The notes under the pieces: model-generated
The model's database searches: none
Told to the model about the DNA's origin: nothing
Seen by the model: only the letters and a program-made list of their open reading frames with translations
Program-made: the position numbers and the translations under genes
Assembly: GCF_003945545.1 (NCBI RefSeq)
Contig: NZ_CP029617.1
Location: forward strand, 4,413,001 to 4,477,000
Length of the DNA: 64,000 nucleotides
Reading direction: 5' to 3'
Source: Streptomyces sp. WAC 01529
Lineage (GTDB): Bacteria; Actinomycetota; Actinomycetes; Streptomycetales; Streptomycetaceae
Shown here: piece after piece, positions 26,112 through 34,995 of the stretch
Numbering within the stretch: the first letter of the stretch is position 1
Layout: each line of letters opens with the position of its first letter

Positions 26112-27806
26112 ATGGCAGCCAGCACATCCAGTACTTCCAAGCGGACCCTTTACCGGCTCCGGAGCGTCGCCCCGACTGTCGATGCAATGTTCGACGCCCT
26201 GGACCCGAACCAGCTGGAGAAGGTCTACGCGGATTTCGACTTCCCCGAGAACCTCGGTGTACCGGCGGTTCTGGTCACCGGCAGCTTCGAGCAGCCCGTC
26301 GCGAGCTGGTGCGACGAGATCTTCCGTACGACAGGTATCGAGGTGTCACGGCCGGTCAACCGTTCGGCCGGGCTGCTGGTGGTCGCCGTCGACGGCGAGG
26401 TGTACGCCATCGGCTACGACCAGGGCTTCCGCCTGGTGCCCGACCGCCTGAAAGACCACCGCTTCGGGCTGAGCTTCGCGTCCCGCCGGGTGGACCCCGG
26501 GAAGATCCGGGACCTGGTGTCGCACACTCCGGGCGGAGGGCGCACCGACATCACCCTGATCCCGAGCGGGGCCTCGGTGTGGAGCCTGGGCATCGTCGAG
26601 CACGCCCAGATTGTGCGCCGCCTCGGCGGTCACCTGGACAACATCCCGCTCACGATCTCCCGGGACAACCCGGCGAAGATCTCCAGCGCCGAGGGCGGTG
26701 CTGGTCTGCGTATGCGGCTCGGTGTAGAGGGCACCGACCTGATCGCTGACATCCGCGCGATCGCCCGCGTGCTGCGCGAGGAGAAGCCGAGCCCTGGGCT
26801 GGAGTTCGTCGAGCATGTCGTGCCCGTCGACGATCCCGACCTTGCTACTCGCCTGGAGGCTGTCCTCGATCACCTCTTGGGTCAGGAGCCTGACGGGAGG
26901 ATCAGCGTCGCCGTCCCCGCCGACCATTGGGACGACTATGCGGCGGCCCGGGCATTCAGGGCCAGGATCAACAGTGACGCGGCCAGCCAGCCGACCGACG
27001 ACTTCAACCTCGACTACGTCCTCAGTCGGGCCCGGATCCAGCGTGCCGGCAAGCGCGTGACCGCACTCCGGGAAGGAACTGTCGCTCTCTACCAGCACAG
27101 CCGCGCCGACCGGGCCGACGAGATCTGGACGTCCAGTGCGCTCCGGTGGATCGAAGTGGAAGTGTCCCTCGACTCCCACCGGTTCTTTCTGATGGACGAG
27201 CACTGGTATGAGATCGACCAGGCGTATTTGAAGGGGATCCGCTCTCACACCGAGCGGCTGATCACCGACTCCCCGTCCGTAGACTTGCCCCCGTGGGTCC
27301 TCGGAGAGAAGGAGCGCACCTACAACGAGTCCGTGCCGGACCAGCGGCCTGGGTACGTCTGCTTCGACCGTGACAACGTTCAGACCACGCTGCACCGCGG
27401 GAACGGCGTGGAGATCTGCGATCTGCTGAGCCCGGACAACGTCCTGGTGATGGTGAAGCGCGCCAAGGGCTCCGACGCACTGAGCCATCTCTTCAGCCAG
27501 GCGCTCGTTGCTGTACAGACTCTGCGGAACTCCCCGGAGGGGCGGGAACGGTTCGCCGAGAAGGTGGTCGCGGCCCGGAACGGACGCGGCCTGCCGGAAG
27601 GCTTCCGGCCGTTGAAGGTCGTCTTCGCGATCTTGCTGAAGGACGGCACCGACCTCACCGCAGACACCCTGTTCCCGTTCTCGCAGGTCACTCTGGTGCA
27701 GGCGGCCAGGACGCTCGAAGCGTGGGGTGTTGAGGTCGAGGTCGTCGGCATCGCCTCCACTTCGCCGACCGTCACCTCGACCGGGATCCGGCGGATTGCG
27801 GCGTAG
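26112..27806 (+). CDS. DUF6119 / TIGR04141 sporadically distributed protein
   Basis: A 564-aa protein matching my memory of the TIGR04141 (DUF6119) family: N-terminal TLYRLRSV, middle LVPDRLKDHRFGLSFASRRV, and C-terminal LSHLFSQALVAVQTLRNSPE followed by FAILLKDGTDLTADTLFPFS. The family is patchily distributed and repeatedly found in defence islands and near restriction systems; its biochemical activity is unknown to me. No signal peptide or membrane segment. It stands alone, divergent from the type I operon. Confidence 0.75.
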   Translation: MAASTSSTSKRTLYRLRSVAPTVDAMFDALDPNQLEKVYADFDFPENLGVPAVLVTGSFEQPVASWCDEIFRTTGIEVSRPVNRSAGLLVVAVDGEVYAIGYDQGFRLVPDRLKDHRFGLSFASRRVDPGKIRDLVSHTPGGGRTDITLIPSGASVWSLGIVEHAQIVRRLGGHLDNIPLTISRDNPAKISSAEGGAGLRMRLGVEGTDLIADIRAIARVLREEKPSPGLEFVEHVVPVDDPDLATRLEAVLDHLLGQEPDGRISVAVPADHWDDYAAARAFRARINSDAASQPTDDFNLDYVLSRARIQRAGKRVTALREGTVALYQHSRADRADEIWTSSALRWIEVEVSLDSHRFFLMDEHWYEIDQAYLKGIRSHTERLITDSPSVDLPPWVLGEKERTYNESVPDQRPGYVCFDRDNVQTTLHRGNGVEICDLLSPDNVLVMVKRAKGSDALSHLFSQALVAVQTLRNSPEGRERFAEKVVAARNGRGLPEGFRPLKVVFAILLKDGTDLTADTLFPFSQVTLVQAARTLEAWGVEVEVVGIASTSPTVTSTGIRRIAA

Positions 27807-27923
27807 CCGCCGCGCGCAGGCTCAGCCGAGCTCAGGGCCATCTCGAAGCCGCGGCTGATCTCACCTGGGGCATCCAGCCTGAGTGCTCACCGTCTGCCGA
27901 CGAACATCATGTTTGCTCGCTTG

Positions 27924-28406
27924 TCAGCCCTCGGCTTCTAGGCACTGCCCGTGTTCCAGGTACGCAGTTGTACCGTCGGCGCGTGCCTTGATCCCGGCGG
28001 TGATCCGACGTACGAGGCGGGGGATAGTGAGCTCTGGCAGCTGCTCGGCGTCGTGGAAGTCGTAGCTGCGGAGCTCGTCGGCCTGCAACGCGATTTTCTG
28101 GCGCTGGTCCGCGCTGAGACGGCCGCCGTCGAAGAGGTAAAGGACCTTGTCTCCCTCTCCTGGATTCGGTGCCCAGTCCACGACGAGCAGGCGGCCGATG
28201 TGTGGCTTGATACCCAGCTCTTCGTGGACTTCGCGTACGCAGGCTTGTCGGGGAGACTCCCCATGCTCGACGTATCCGCCGGGGACGTCGCGGTAGTCCT
28301 TGTACGAGGGTTCGACGAGCAGGACTCGGTCGGCGTCGTCGAAGAAGAGTGCGCCGGCTGCCATGCGCGGGTGGGCCATCTTCGCTTCGTGCTCGTTCTC
28401 ACTCAC
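27924..28406 (-). CDS. NUDIX hydrolase
   Basis: A 160-aa single-domain NUDIX enzyme. The Nudix box spans residues ~42-64: GYVEHGESP, then REVHEELGI, with all acidic metal ligands kept, so it should be active on a nucleoside diphosphate derivative. It starts GTG 10 bp after the stop of the HTH-TPR regulator on the same strand, so the two are co-transcribed. That pair is divergent from the MAT/SerRS operon. A plausible role is clearing or processing a nucleotide made by, or toxic to, that operon (inferred). Confidence 0.85.
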   Translation of the reverse strand: MSENEHEAKMAHPRMAAGALFFDDADRVLLVEPSYKDYRDVPGGYVEHGESPRQACVREVHEELGIKPHIGRLLVVDWAPNPGEGDKVLYLFDGGRLSADQRQKIALQADELRSYDFHDAEQLPELTIPRLVRRITAGIKARADGTTAYLEHGQCLEAEG

Positions 28407-28416
28407 GGGACGGACT

Positions 28417-29646
28417 CTAACCGCCGACGACGCCGAGCCTGCGTGCCAGGTCTGCCACCGGCTGGGACGGGCGGCCTCGGGTACCTCGGATCCAGCCGAT
28501 GACCAGTTCCCGGCTCAGGTAGTGGTGGCGCACCTGCTCGGGGGCAGCCTGTTCGGCGTCCAGCAGGGTGGCCAGGGCTTCGTCGGTCCGGTTCCAGGCG
28601 CTGAGTGCTCGGGCGACTTCCAGGTTGTGCCTCACGCGGCGTTCCACCGGCAAGCCGCTGGTGTCGATGCGTTGTCCGAGGTCCGCCGCTATCTGGATGT
28701 CTCCGAGCTCTCCGGCGGTAGCGACGCAGTGGATGGCCACGTTCGTCGGGCCGAAGGCCGTCCACAGGTGGTTGGCATCGGTGCCTAGCCGCTGTGCGGC
28801 TTCGTCGGCTTCTCGAAGGAAGGTCTGCGTCGTCGCCCGGTCCTCCGCTCGGGCGGCTGCCATGGCGCCGGCGAGGAAGAGGGTGCCGTAGACCGAGAGG
28901 TATTCGTCGTTCGCGGTGTCCAGGCCGGGCTGCATCACCGCCGCCGCATCGTTCACCAGTTGGACCGCCGGGGTGAAGCGCCCGGTGGCCAGCAGGCAGT
29001 GTGTGACCGCCCGGAAGAGCGAGCCCGTCACCGCGCTCTGGCCGCTGTGCTGCGCGGCCGCCAGGCCGCGGTCGGCGGCGATCCATGCCAGCTCCGACTC
29101 CCCGACCTTGCCCAACACCATGGCCGCGCCTTGGTAGGTCAGGGCGAGTAGGGCATGTGCCTCCTCCCTATTACGCCCCGAGTACCCGCGGGATGCGGCG
29201 AGGGCATCGGCCAGTACGAGGGGAAGGCGTCGCGTGGCGAAGCCGTAGCGAGACGCCTGATAGGCGTCGAGGATCTCCTTCACGTTGGCCCGAAGGTCCT
29301 TCAGGGCGGGCGGTTCGTCATCGGGCGGAGGTACGAGCAGCGGCGTGAGCTGCTTGTAGTCCATGAGGGCTTCGCGCAGGGCGGGGACCGTGCGGCGGCC
29401 GCTGTCGTTCGACCACTCCATGAGGGTCGGTTCGGCGAGCAGGTCTCCGAGGGAGACGTCGAGGGCCTCGGCGAGTGAGGTGATCACCGAGAGCCGGTCG
29501 AGCTCGATCCGATTGTTCTCCGCTTTGCTCAGCCAGTCCGTGGTCCGCCCGACAAGGCCGGCCAGGACTTCTTGGGAGAGGCCGCGTCGGCGCCGGTACC
29601 AGGCGACGCGCTCGCCGATGGTCAGGTTCTCTGTCATCCCTCGCAT
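28417..29646 (-). CDS. XRE-type HTH regulator with TPR-like sensor region
   Basis: A 409-aa cytosolic regulator. The HTH is at residues ~10-70 (IGERVAWYRRRRGLSQEVLA, GRTTDWLSKAENNR), followed by helical repeats to the C-terminus (LLATGRFTPAVQLVNDAAAV, VARALSAWNRTDEALATLLD). This build is the common Streptomyces HTH-TPR sensor design, often controlling an adjacent biosynthetic or signalling gene set. It is divergent from the seven-gene operon starting at 29844, with two palindromes between. It probably controls both directions. Confidence 0.83.
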   Translation of the reverse strand: MRGMTENLTIGERVAWYRRRRGLSQEVLAGLVGRTTDWLSKAENNRIELDRLSVITSLAEALDVSLGDLLAEPTLMEWSNDSGRRTVPALREALMDYKQLTPLLVPPPDDEPPALKDLRANVKEILDAYQASRYGFATRRLPLVLADALAASRGYSGRNREEAHALLALTYQGAAMVLGKVGESELAWIAADRGLAAAQHSGQSAVTGSLFRAVTHCLLATGRFTPAVQLVNDAAAVMQPGLDTANDEYLSVYGTLFLAGAMAAARAEDRATTQTFLREADEAAQRLGTDANHLWTAFGPTNVAIHCVATAGELGDIQIAADLGQRIDTSGLPVERRVRHNLEVARALSAWNRTDEALATLLDAEQAAPEQVRHHYLSRELVIGWIRGTRGRPSQPVADLARRLGVVGG

Positions 29647-29677
29647 GTCCTGAGCATCACCTCGTGGCCGGAATCGA

Positions 29678-29731
29678 CCCCGGAAGGATTTTCCGGGGTG
29701 ATGCGGGGTGCCGTACCTACTGTCGCAGTAG
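29678..29731. promoter_or_regulatory. Two palindromes in the divergent promoter region
   Basis: CCCCGGAA-N5-TTCCGGGG at 29678-29698 and CTACTG-TCG-CAGTAG at 29717-29731, both perfect. They lie between the HTH-TPR gene and the APH/MAT operon, where operators of the regulator are expected. The spacing and symmetry are seen directly; use as operators is inferred. Confidence 0.6.
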
Positions 29732-29843
29732 ATCGAAAAGGCCGCCGGGCAATGTGGTCAACTCCCTTCGCTTCGGCAGGCTTTGGTGATCGGTCCTGCT
29801 TCTCACATGGGAGCAGGGCACGGCTCGCTGATACGGACTGGGG

Positions 29844-30746
29844 GTGTGGAGGGTGCGCAGCACGAATTCGGCGGAGCCGTGGACCGAGCAGGGTCTCGGC
29901 CCGTTCGGCCCGGCAGCTCTCAAGCCGTACTCCAGAACGCGGTTCGCCACGGACGGCAGTGCTTTGTTGAAGATCTACGTGGGCATCGACCCCGAAGGCC
30001 GGCGCCAGCGCGAGGTCGCGACGGTCGAGCGCGCTGCCCCGTTGGGTATCGCGGTCCCAGCCGTCCTGGCCACGGGAAACGATGAGGCAGGGTCTTGGAC
30101 GGCATTCCGGGTGGTGGATGGGACGCCGTGCTCGGTAAGCACGCACTCAGCGATTGAGGAGTACATCGGTCACGTCGTGGCTGTGAGTCGCAGGCTGCAC
30201 CGGCCTGTTGCCGACGCCACTCCCGGATCTGGCTGGGAAGCTCGACGAGCCGGTGTCGTTTCCTCGCACCAGTTCCTGCTCGATCAGTTCTCTCCTCGCT
30301 GCCGGTCGCTGCCTTGGTGGTCGGTGCTGGGGGAGGCCCTCCAACCGATCGATTCCCATCCGGTCGTTCACCTGCATGGTGACCTCAAGCCCGAGCACCT
30401 ACTCGTCGACGGCGGGCGCCTGCATGTCGTCGACTGGGAGGCGAGCGCCTGCGGACAGGCCGTACTCGACTACACCGACGTGGTCTTCCACTTCGTACGC
30501 GACCTGCTGTACGGGGGCATGCCGCCCGCACGCGTCCCGGTCGATCTCCTGATCCGGTTGCCGTTCAGCGGGCCGGTCCTGGCCTGGCGCCTGCTCCTCT
30601 GGCTCGATCGCCGTCGGACGCAGGACATCGACCTCATCACCGCCCACGACGTCTATCGACTCGCTGCCGAGGAACAGGTGGCCTCCGCGTACCGGTCACT
30701 CGCTCAGACGGTCGCGCTCCTCCGCGCTGCCGACGTCCCTCGCTGA
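29844..30746 (+). CDS. APH-like small-molecule kinase, first gene of cargo operon
   Basis: A 300-aa protein of the aminoglycoside phosphotransferase fold. The catalytic loop reads HLHGDLKPEHLLVDGGRL and the metal-binding motif VVDWEAS. The N-lobe has ALLKIYVGIDPEGRRQREV with the ATP-binding Lys. Such enzymes phosphorylate antibiotics, sugars, amino acids or polyols, so the substrate cannot be named. The start could be GTG 29844 or GTG 29853. It is followed by ~80 bp and the methionine adenosyltransferase. Confidence 0.8.
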   Translation: MWRVRSTNSAEPWTEQGLGPFGPAALKPYSRTRFATDGSALLKIYVGIDPEGRRQREVATVERAAPLGIAVPAVLATGNDEAGSWTAFRVVDGTPCSVSTHSAIEEYIGHVVAVSRRLHRPVADATPGSGWEARRAGVVSSHQFLLDQFSPRCRSLPWWSVLGEALQPIDSHPVVHLHGDLKPEHLLVDGGRLHVVDWEASACGQAVLDYTDVVFHFVRDLLYGGMPPARVPVDLLIRLPFSGPVLAWRLLLWLDRRRTQDIDLITAHDVYRLAAEEQVASAYRSLAQTVALLRAADVPR

Positions 30747-30825
30747 ATCGTCCGCTCCACCGTTCGTCCAGGCGTGCTGACGCCTGCGCTCATCCCCTTC
30801 TACCCACCCCGAACGGGAGTTCGTG

Positions 30826-32076
30826 ATGCCTCGTACGAGCACGACCATCGACAACAGCCACATCGTCATCGACACCGGCATGGCCCAGCCGGACGCGACG
30901 ACCATCGTGGAACGCAAGGGCCTCGGCCATCCGGACACCCTGGCCGACCATCTCGCCGAGCGGTTGTCCCGCGCCTACAGCCGCTACACCGTTCAGCACT
31001 TCGGCGCCGTACTGCACCACAACTTCGACAAGCTCGCCCTCCTCGGTGGAGCCAGCGAGGTGCGGTACGGCGCCGGTCGGATGACATCGCCGGTGCGGGT
31101 CCTGGTCAATGGGAGGGCCGCGCCGTTGTGCGGCGGCGAGCGGATACCGGTCGAGGACATAGTGGAGGCCGAGGTTCGGGCGTTCTTCGCCGAGCGACTG
31201 CCCGAGGTCTCGGCCCACCTCGACATCGTCTTCAACATCACCAGCAATTCGAGCCCGGGTGCTGTACTCACCGGCGACGGGGTGCCCGACCGCACCCGCT
31301 GGTTCAACCCGCGCTCCGTCGAAGATCTCCGCGAGCGGCGGGTACGGCTCTCCAACGACACGTCCCTCGGCACTGGCTGGGCGCCGGAGAACCCCTTCGA
31401 GTCGTTCGTACGGGAACTGGTGGACTACTTCTCCGGGAAGAGCGAGTTCACGCTCGCCCACGCCTGGTGCGGATCGGACGTCAAACTCATGGGCTACTGG
31501 GACGGAGCCCAGGCCGACATCGTGCTGTGCGTCCCCCAGAAGTCGCGTCACGTTGCCAGCCGGGCGGAGTACGTCCGCAACGCGGAGACCGTCCTCGCCG
31601 AGTGCCACCGCCTCGCTGGCCTCCGGCTGCCTGGAGCGGACGCGCGCTTCCGGCTGAATGCTCGCGACGTTCCGGAGAAGGACGAGCTGTACCTCACCTA
31701 CACCGGCAGTTCGATCGAGTCCGGTGATGAAGGCGTTGTGGGGCGAGGAAACCGGGTCAACGGGCTGATCACACCGTTGCGGCCGATGAACCTTGAGGGC
31801 GCCAACGGCAAGAACCCCGTCTACCACGTCGGCAAGCTGTACAACGTCGCCGCGCAGCGACTCGCCACCCGGCTCCACGAGGCGACCGAGGGGCACGCCG
31901 AGGTTCACCTGGTGAGCACGACCGGGCAGCGACTCGATCAGCCCTGGCGTGTCCTCGTCCGCCTGTCCTCTCCCGACGTCGAGGTGGACAAGGTACAGGC
32001 CCTGGTCACCGAGGCGCTCGGCGAGTTCCCGGCCCTGACGGACGAGCTGGTTTCCGACGGGATCGTGCTGAGCTGA
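30826..32076 (+). CDS. Archaeal-type S-adenosylmethionine synthetase
   Basis: A 416-aa protein of the archaeal methionine adenosyltransferase family (AdoMet_Synthase), unrelated at sequence level to the usual bacterial MetK. Landmarks: VERKGLGHPDTLADHLAERL, the Asn/Ser-rich FNITSNSSPGAV, DRTRWFNPRSVEDL, and GVVGRGNRVNGLITP, then GANGKNPVYHVGKLY. Length and order fit the family, so ATP plus methionine to SAM (or an analogue) is the expected reaction. The ATG was chosen for its GGGAG site. Its stop overlaps the next start (TGATG). A horizontally carried second SAM synthase in a host that has MetK suggests a dedicated pathway or an altered substrate. Confidence 0.88.
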   Translation: MPRTSTTIDNSHIVIDTGMAQPDATTIVERKGLGHPDTLADHLAERLSRAYSRYTVQHFGAVLHHNFDKLALLGGASEVRYGAGRMTSPVRVLVNGRAAPLCGGERIPVEDIVEAEVRAFFAERLPEVSAHLDIVFNITSNSSPGAVLTGDGVPDRTRWFNPRSVEDLRERRVRLSNDTSLGTGWAPENPFESFVRELVDYFSGKSEFTLAHAWCGSDVKLMGYWDGAQADIVLCVPQKSRHVASRAEYVRNAETVLAECHRLAGLRLPGADARFRLNARDVPEKDELYLTYTGSSIESGDEGVVGRGNRVNGLITPLRPMNLEGANGKNPVYHVGKLYNVAAQRLATRLHEATEGHAEVHLVSTTGQRLDQPWRVLVRLSSPDVEVDKVQALVTEALGEFPALTDELVSDGIVLS

Positions 32077-33002
32077 TGGTGATGCGGACGCTCGGAGAGG
32101 TTCCCGCAGGGTGCCGACAGCGGCTACTCGCGCACTACGGGCCGGAAGCCCAGGCGTGGCTGGACGCAGCACCGGCCCTGCTGGAACAGGCCGCCGAATG
32201 CTGGCAGTTGTCCCTCGGCGACTATCACGACGCCGGACACGCCTCGGTGATCGTGACAGCGACCGCCCTCGACGGGCGTCCGCTACTCCTCAAGGCATGG
32301 ACCGACCCCACCCGGTATCGCCACGAAGTGAGTGCACTGCGGCTGTGGGCCGGCGGACCGACGGCGGACGTCATCGAGGCCGCTGACGACCTGGCGGTGG
32401 CCGCCCTGGAGCTGGTGGGAGGGCGCCCTGGTGGCGCCGAGCGGCCAGAGTGCGAGGTTCAGCTGGTGGCGGCTGCCCTTCAGGGGCTGCACACCCTCGG
32501 CCAGCGCCGAAGGCGACCGAACAGCTTCCCGCTGCTCACCGACCACCTCGGCACGGAGATGCTGCCGCGGATCCGGCGACGGATGGAGACGCTCGACCTC
32601 GACACATGGCGTCTGCTCGTCGACGCCGCGCTCCCGGCGCTCTCCGGACTGCAGGAAGACGCAGGCAGGACAACTGTCTTGCACGCGGACCTGTATCGGG
32701 AGAACGTGCCATGCGACTGGCTGGGCCACCCGCGCCTGCTCGATCCGCTGCCCATGCTGGGCGACGCGGCATTCGACTGGGCCTTCTGGACCGTCTACTA
32801 CGACCTTGGACACGGGACCGACGGGCGGCTGGCCGCTGCCGCCCGGATCTCGCGGATCCCCATTCCCGTACTCGCGCCGTGGTGCAGAGCGCTGGCCCTC
32901 GACGGACTCCTCTACTACCTGGAGGCCGGGGACCCGAGAGCACCGCAGATGGCGGGAGTGCTCGCCGGCCTTTCCGCGTCGACCCCGAGGAGGGGCTCGT
33001 GA
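32076..33002 (+). CDS. Second APH-like kinase
   Basis: A 308-aa protein with the APH fold. The catalytic loop is VLHADLYRENVPCDWLGHP and the metal motif RLLDPLPMLGDAAFDWAFW, resembling the streptomycin 6-kinase / hydroxyurea-kinase branch. It is translationally coupled at both ends: ATG overlaps the MAT stop, and its stop overlaps the phosphatase GTG. A second kinase of a different branch in one operon suggests two phosphorylation steps, or one biosynthetic and one self-protection step. Substrate unknown. Confidence 0.8.
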   Translation: MVMRTLGEVPAGCRQRLLAHYGPEAQAWLDAAPALLEQAAECWQLSLGDYHDAGHASVIVTATALDGRPLLLKAWTDPTRYRHEVSALRLWAGGPTADVIEAADDLAVAALELVGGRPGGAERPECEVQLVAAALQGLHTLGQRRRRPNSFPLLTDHLGTEMLPRIRRRMETLDLDTWRLLVDAALPALSGLQEDAGRTTVLHADLYRENVPCDWLGHPRLLDPLPMLGDAAFDWAFWTVYYDLGHGTDGRLAAAARISRIPIPVLAPWCRALALDGLLYYLEAGDPRAPQMAGVLAGLSASTPRRGS

Positions 33003-33709
33003 CCACCTACGCCCTCCGCCACGGTCAGACGAACTACAGCAAGCGGTACCTCGTCAACGGCGACCCGTCCCAACCCATCCACCTGACCGAGGAGGGTCGG
33101 CAATCACTGGGCCTGGGCTGGTCCACCCTCCCCCTCCACACCGTGCGGACGTGGCTGACCAGCGAATTCCCGCGTGCCCAGCAGACTGCTTCTCTGCTGA
33201 TGGGCGTGCCGGCGGCGGAACTGGTCATCGACCCTCGCCTGAATGAACTCGACTACGGAGAGTTCGAGGGCCGCCCGTTCCTGGAGTACGCGGTCTGGCT
33301 TGACGGCCAGGGGCCGAACGAGCGGCCTGCGGGTGGCACCGAGTCCCAGCGCGCCGGCATCCGGAGGATGCTCACCGGATTGCTCGCCACCCTGGAGCGA
33401 CCCGGACCCCGCGTTCTCGTAGGCCACGGCCTTTTGGCCTCCGTGCTCCTCTGGCATCAGAACCGATCTCCGAAGGAGGCCATGCCGCTCTTCTTCCCGG
33501 AGGCGCCGTACGTCGAGCCGATCGCCATACCTGACGACGAGCTGCCGGACTGGATCACGGCGCTGATGAGTGATCTCGACAGGGACGTTCCCGGAGGTCG
33601 TGCTGACCGCGGTGGCGCGGACATATTCCGGATCGGTGAGGGCTCGGCGGTTGCTACGGTCGATTCCGTATCCCACCAGCCGGATCAAAAGGATCTTCCT
33701 CATGCATGA
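32999..33709 (+). CDS. Histidine phosphatase (phosphoglycerate mutase-like)
   Basis: A 236-aa member of the histidine phosphatase superfamily. Motifs: YALRHGQTNYS (catalytic His), TSEFPRAQQTA (Arg), ELDYGEFEG (acid) and LVGHGLLASVLLW (second His), all intact. The GTG start overlaps the preceding stop (GTGA). It probably removes a phosphate placed by one of the kinases, or dephosphorylates a sugar-phosphate or nucleotide intermediate. Its 3' end overlaps the serS start by 8 nt. Confidence 0.87.
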   Translation: MTTYALRHGQTNYSKRYLVNGDPSQPIHLTEEGRQSLGLGWSTLPLHTVRTWLTSEFPRAQQTASLLMGVPAAELVIDPRLNELDYGEFEGRPFLEYAVWLDGQGPNERPAGGTESQRAGIRRMLTGLLATLERPGPRVLVGHGLLASVLLWHQNRSPKEAMPLFFPEAPYVEPIAIPDDELPDWITALMSDLDRDVPGGRADRGGADIFRIGEGSAVATVDSVSHQPDQKDLPHA

Positions 33710-34994
33710 TGCCCGCGCCCTAATCGAAATGGGTGCCGAAGCGGTTCGTCGGCTCGCTCGTCGCGGTTACTCTCTGGACCTGTCCGAGCTGGAGTCCCTC
33801 CAGTCTCGGCGCAACCAGAACATCCGCTCGGCCGACGAGCTGCGGGCTGAGTCCAAGCGGGTGGCGAGTGAGGTCCAGCAGACGGCCAAGCAGGGCGGCG
33901 ACATCTCCAAGCTGAAGGAGCGCGCCCGCGAGCTGAAGGACCAGATCCGGGACATCGAGGCCGGGCAGGTGCAGGTCGAGGAGCAGCTCCGCGACCTCCT
34001 CCTCAGCATCCCGAACCTGCCGGACGACGCGGCCCCCGACGGCGACTCCGAGGATTTCGCGGAAGAGGTCCGACGGGTCGGCACTCCGCCGGCCTTCCCG
34101 TTCGAGCCGAAGGACCACGTCGACCTCGGCGAGGCCACCGGCATCCTCGACTTCGCTCGGGCGACGAAGCTGTCCGGCCCGCGCTTCGCGGTCTCGCGCG
34201 GCGCCGGAGCAGCGCTGGAGCGTGCCCTGGCCACACTCTTCCTCGACCTGCACACCCGTCGTCACGGATACGTCGAGCACGCGGTCCCGTACCTGGTCAC
34301 CCGCAAGACGATGACCGGCACGGGGCAGCTGCCGAAGTTCGAGGAGGACCTGTTCAAGACCGGCGTCGCCGACCGCGAGCTGTTCCTGATCCCGACGGCC
34401 GAGGTGCCGCTGACCAACCTCTACGCCGACGAGATCATCCCGCCGGCTGAGCTGCCGCTGGCGCTCACCGCCCACACGCCGTGCTTCCGGTCCGAAGCCG
34501 GGTCGTACGGCCGCGACACCAGGGGCCTGATTCGTCAGCACCAGTTCGCCAAGGTGGAGATCGTCCAGATGGTCGACCCCGCGGACGCGAACACCACGCT
34601 GGAGACGATGGTCGGCCACGCCGAGGCGTGCCTGAAGGAACTCGGCCTCGCCTACCGCGTCGTCAAGCTGGCAGCTGGTGACACGGGCTTCTCCGCTCAG
34701 CTCACGTACGACATCGAGGTCTGGATCCCGAGCCAGAACACGTACCGAGAGATCTCCTCGGTCTCCAACTTCGGCACCTTCCAGGCCCGCCGGGCGAACA
34801 TCCGGACCCGCGGTGAGGGCGGCAAGCCCAAGCTCGTCGCCACGCTCAACGGCTCCGGTCTCCCCGTCGGCCGCACCCTGGCCGCTCTCCTTGAGCAGTG
34901 CCAGCAGCAGGACGGCTCCATCGTCCTGCCCGAATCGCTCGTCCCGTACCTCGGCTTCCGCCGGATCTCGGCGGACGGAACACCGGAGGCATAA
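33702..34994 (+). CDS. serS: Seryl-tRNA synthetase (second copy, on the element)
   Basis: A 430-aa complete class II SerRS. The N-terminal coiled-coil arm that grips tRNA-Ser is present (RRNQNIRSADELRAESKR to residue ~110). Motif 2 reads CFRSEAGSYGRDTRGLIRQ, and motif 3 NGSGLPVGRTLAALLEQ. Nothing suggests loss of function. The start ATG (MHDARALIEMG) was preferred over an upstream in-frame start that would overlap the phosphatase. A full SerRS inside a tight operon is typical either of self-resistance to a SerRS-inhibiting compound or of seryl-tRNA-dependent biosynthesis (as in valanimycin). Both are possible here. Confidence 0.92.
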   Translation: MHDARALIEMGAEAVRRLARRGYSLDLSELESLQSRRNQNIRSADELRAESKRVASEVQQTAKQGGDISKLKERARELKDQIRDIEAGQVQVEEQLRDLLLSIPNLPDDAAPDGDSEDFAEEVRRVGTPPAFPFEPKDHVDLGEATGILDFARATKLSGPRFAVSRGAGAALERALATLFLDLHTRRHGYVEHAVPYLVTRKTMTGTGQLPKFEEDLFKTGVADRELFLIPTAEVPLTNLYADEIIPPAELPLALTAHTPCFRSEAGSYGRDTRGLIRQHQFAKVEIVQMVDPADANTTLETMVGHAEACLKELGLAYRVVKLAAGDTGFSAQLTYDIEVWIPSQNTYREISSVSNFGTFQARRANIRTRGEGGKPKLVATLNGSGLPVGRTLAALLEQCQQQDGSIVLPESLVPYLGFRRISADGTPEA

Positions 34995-34995
34995 C

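Noticed and set aside
26346..27488. 380-aa minus-strand open frame opposite the DUF6119 gene
   Set aside because: Antisense shadow; the plus-strand protein matches a known family along its whole length.
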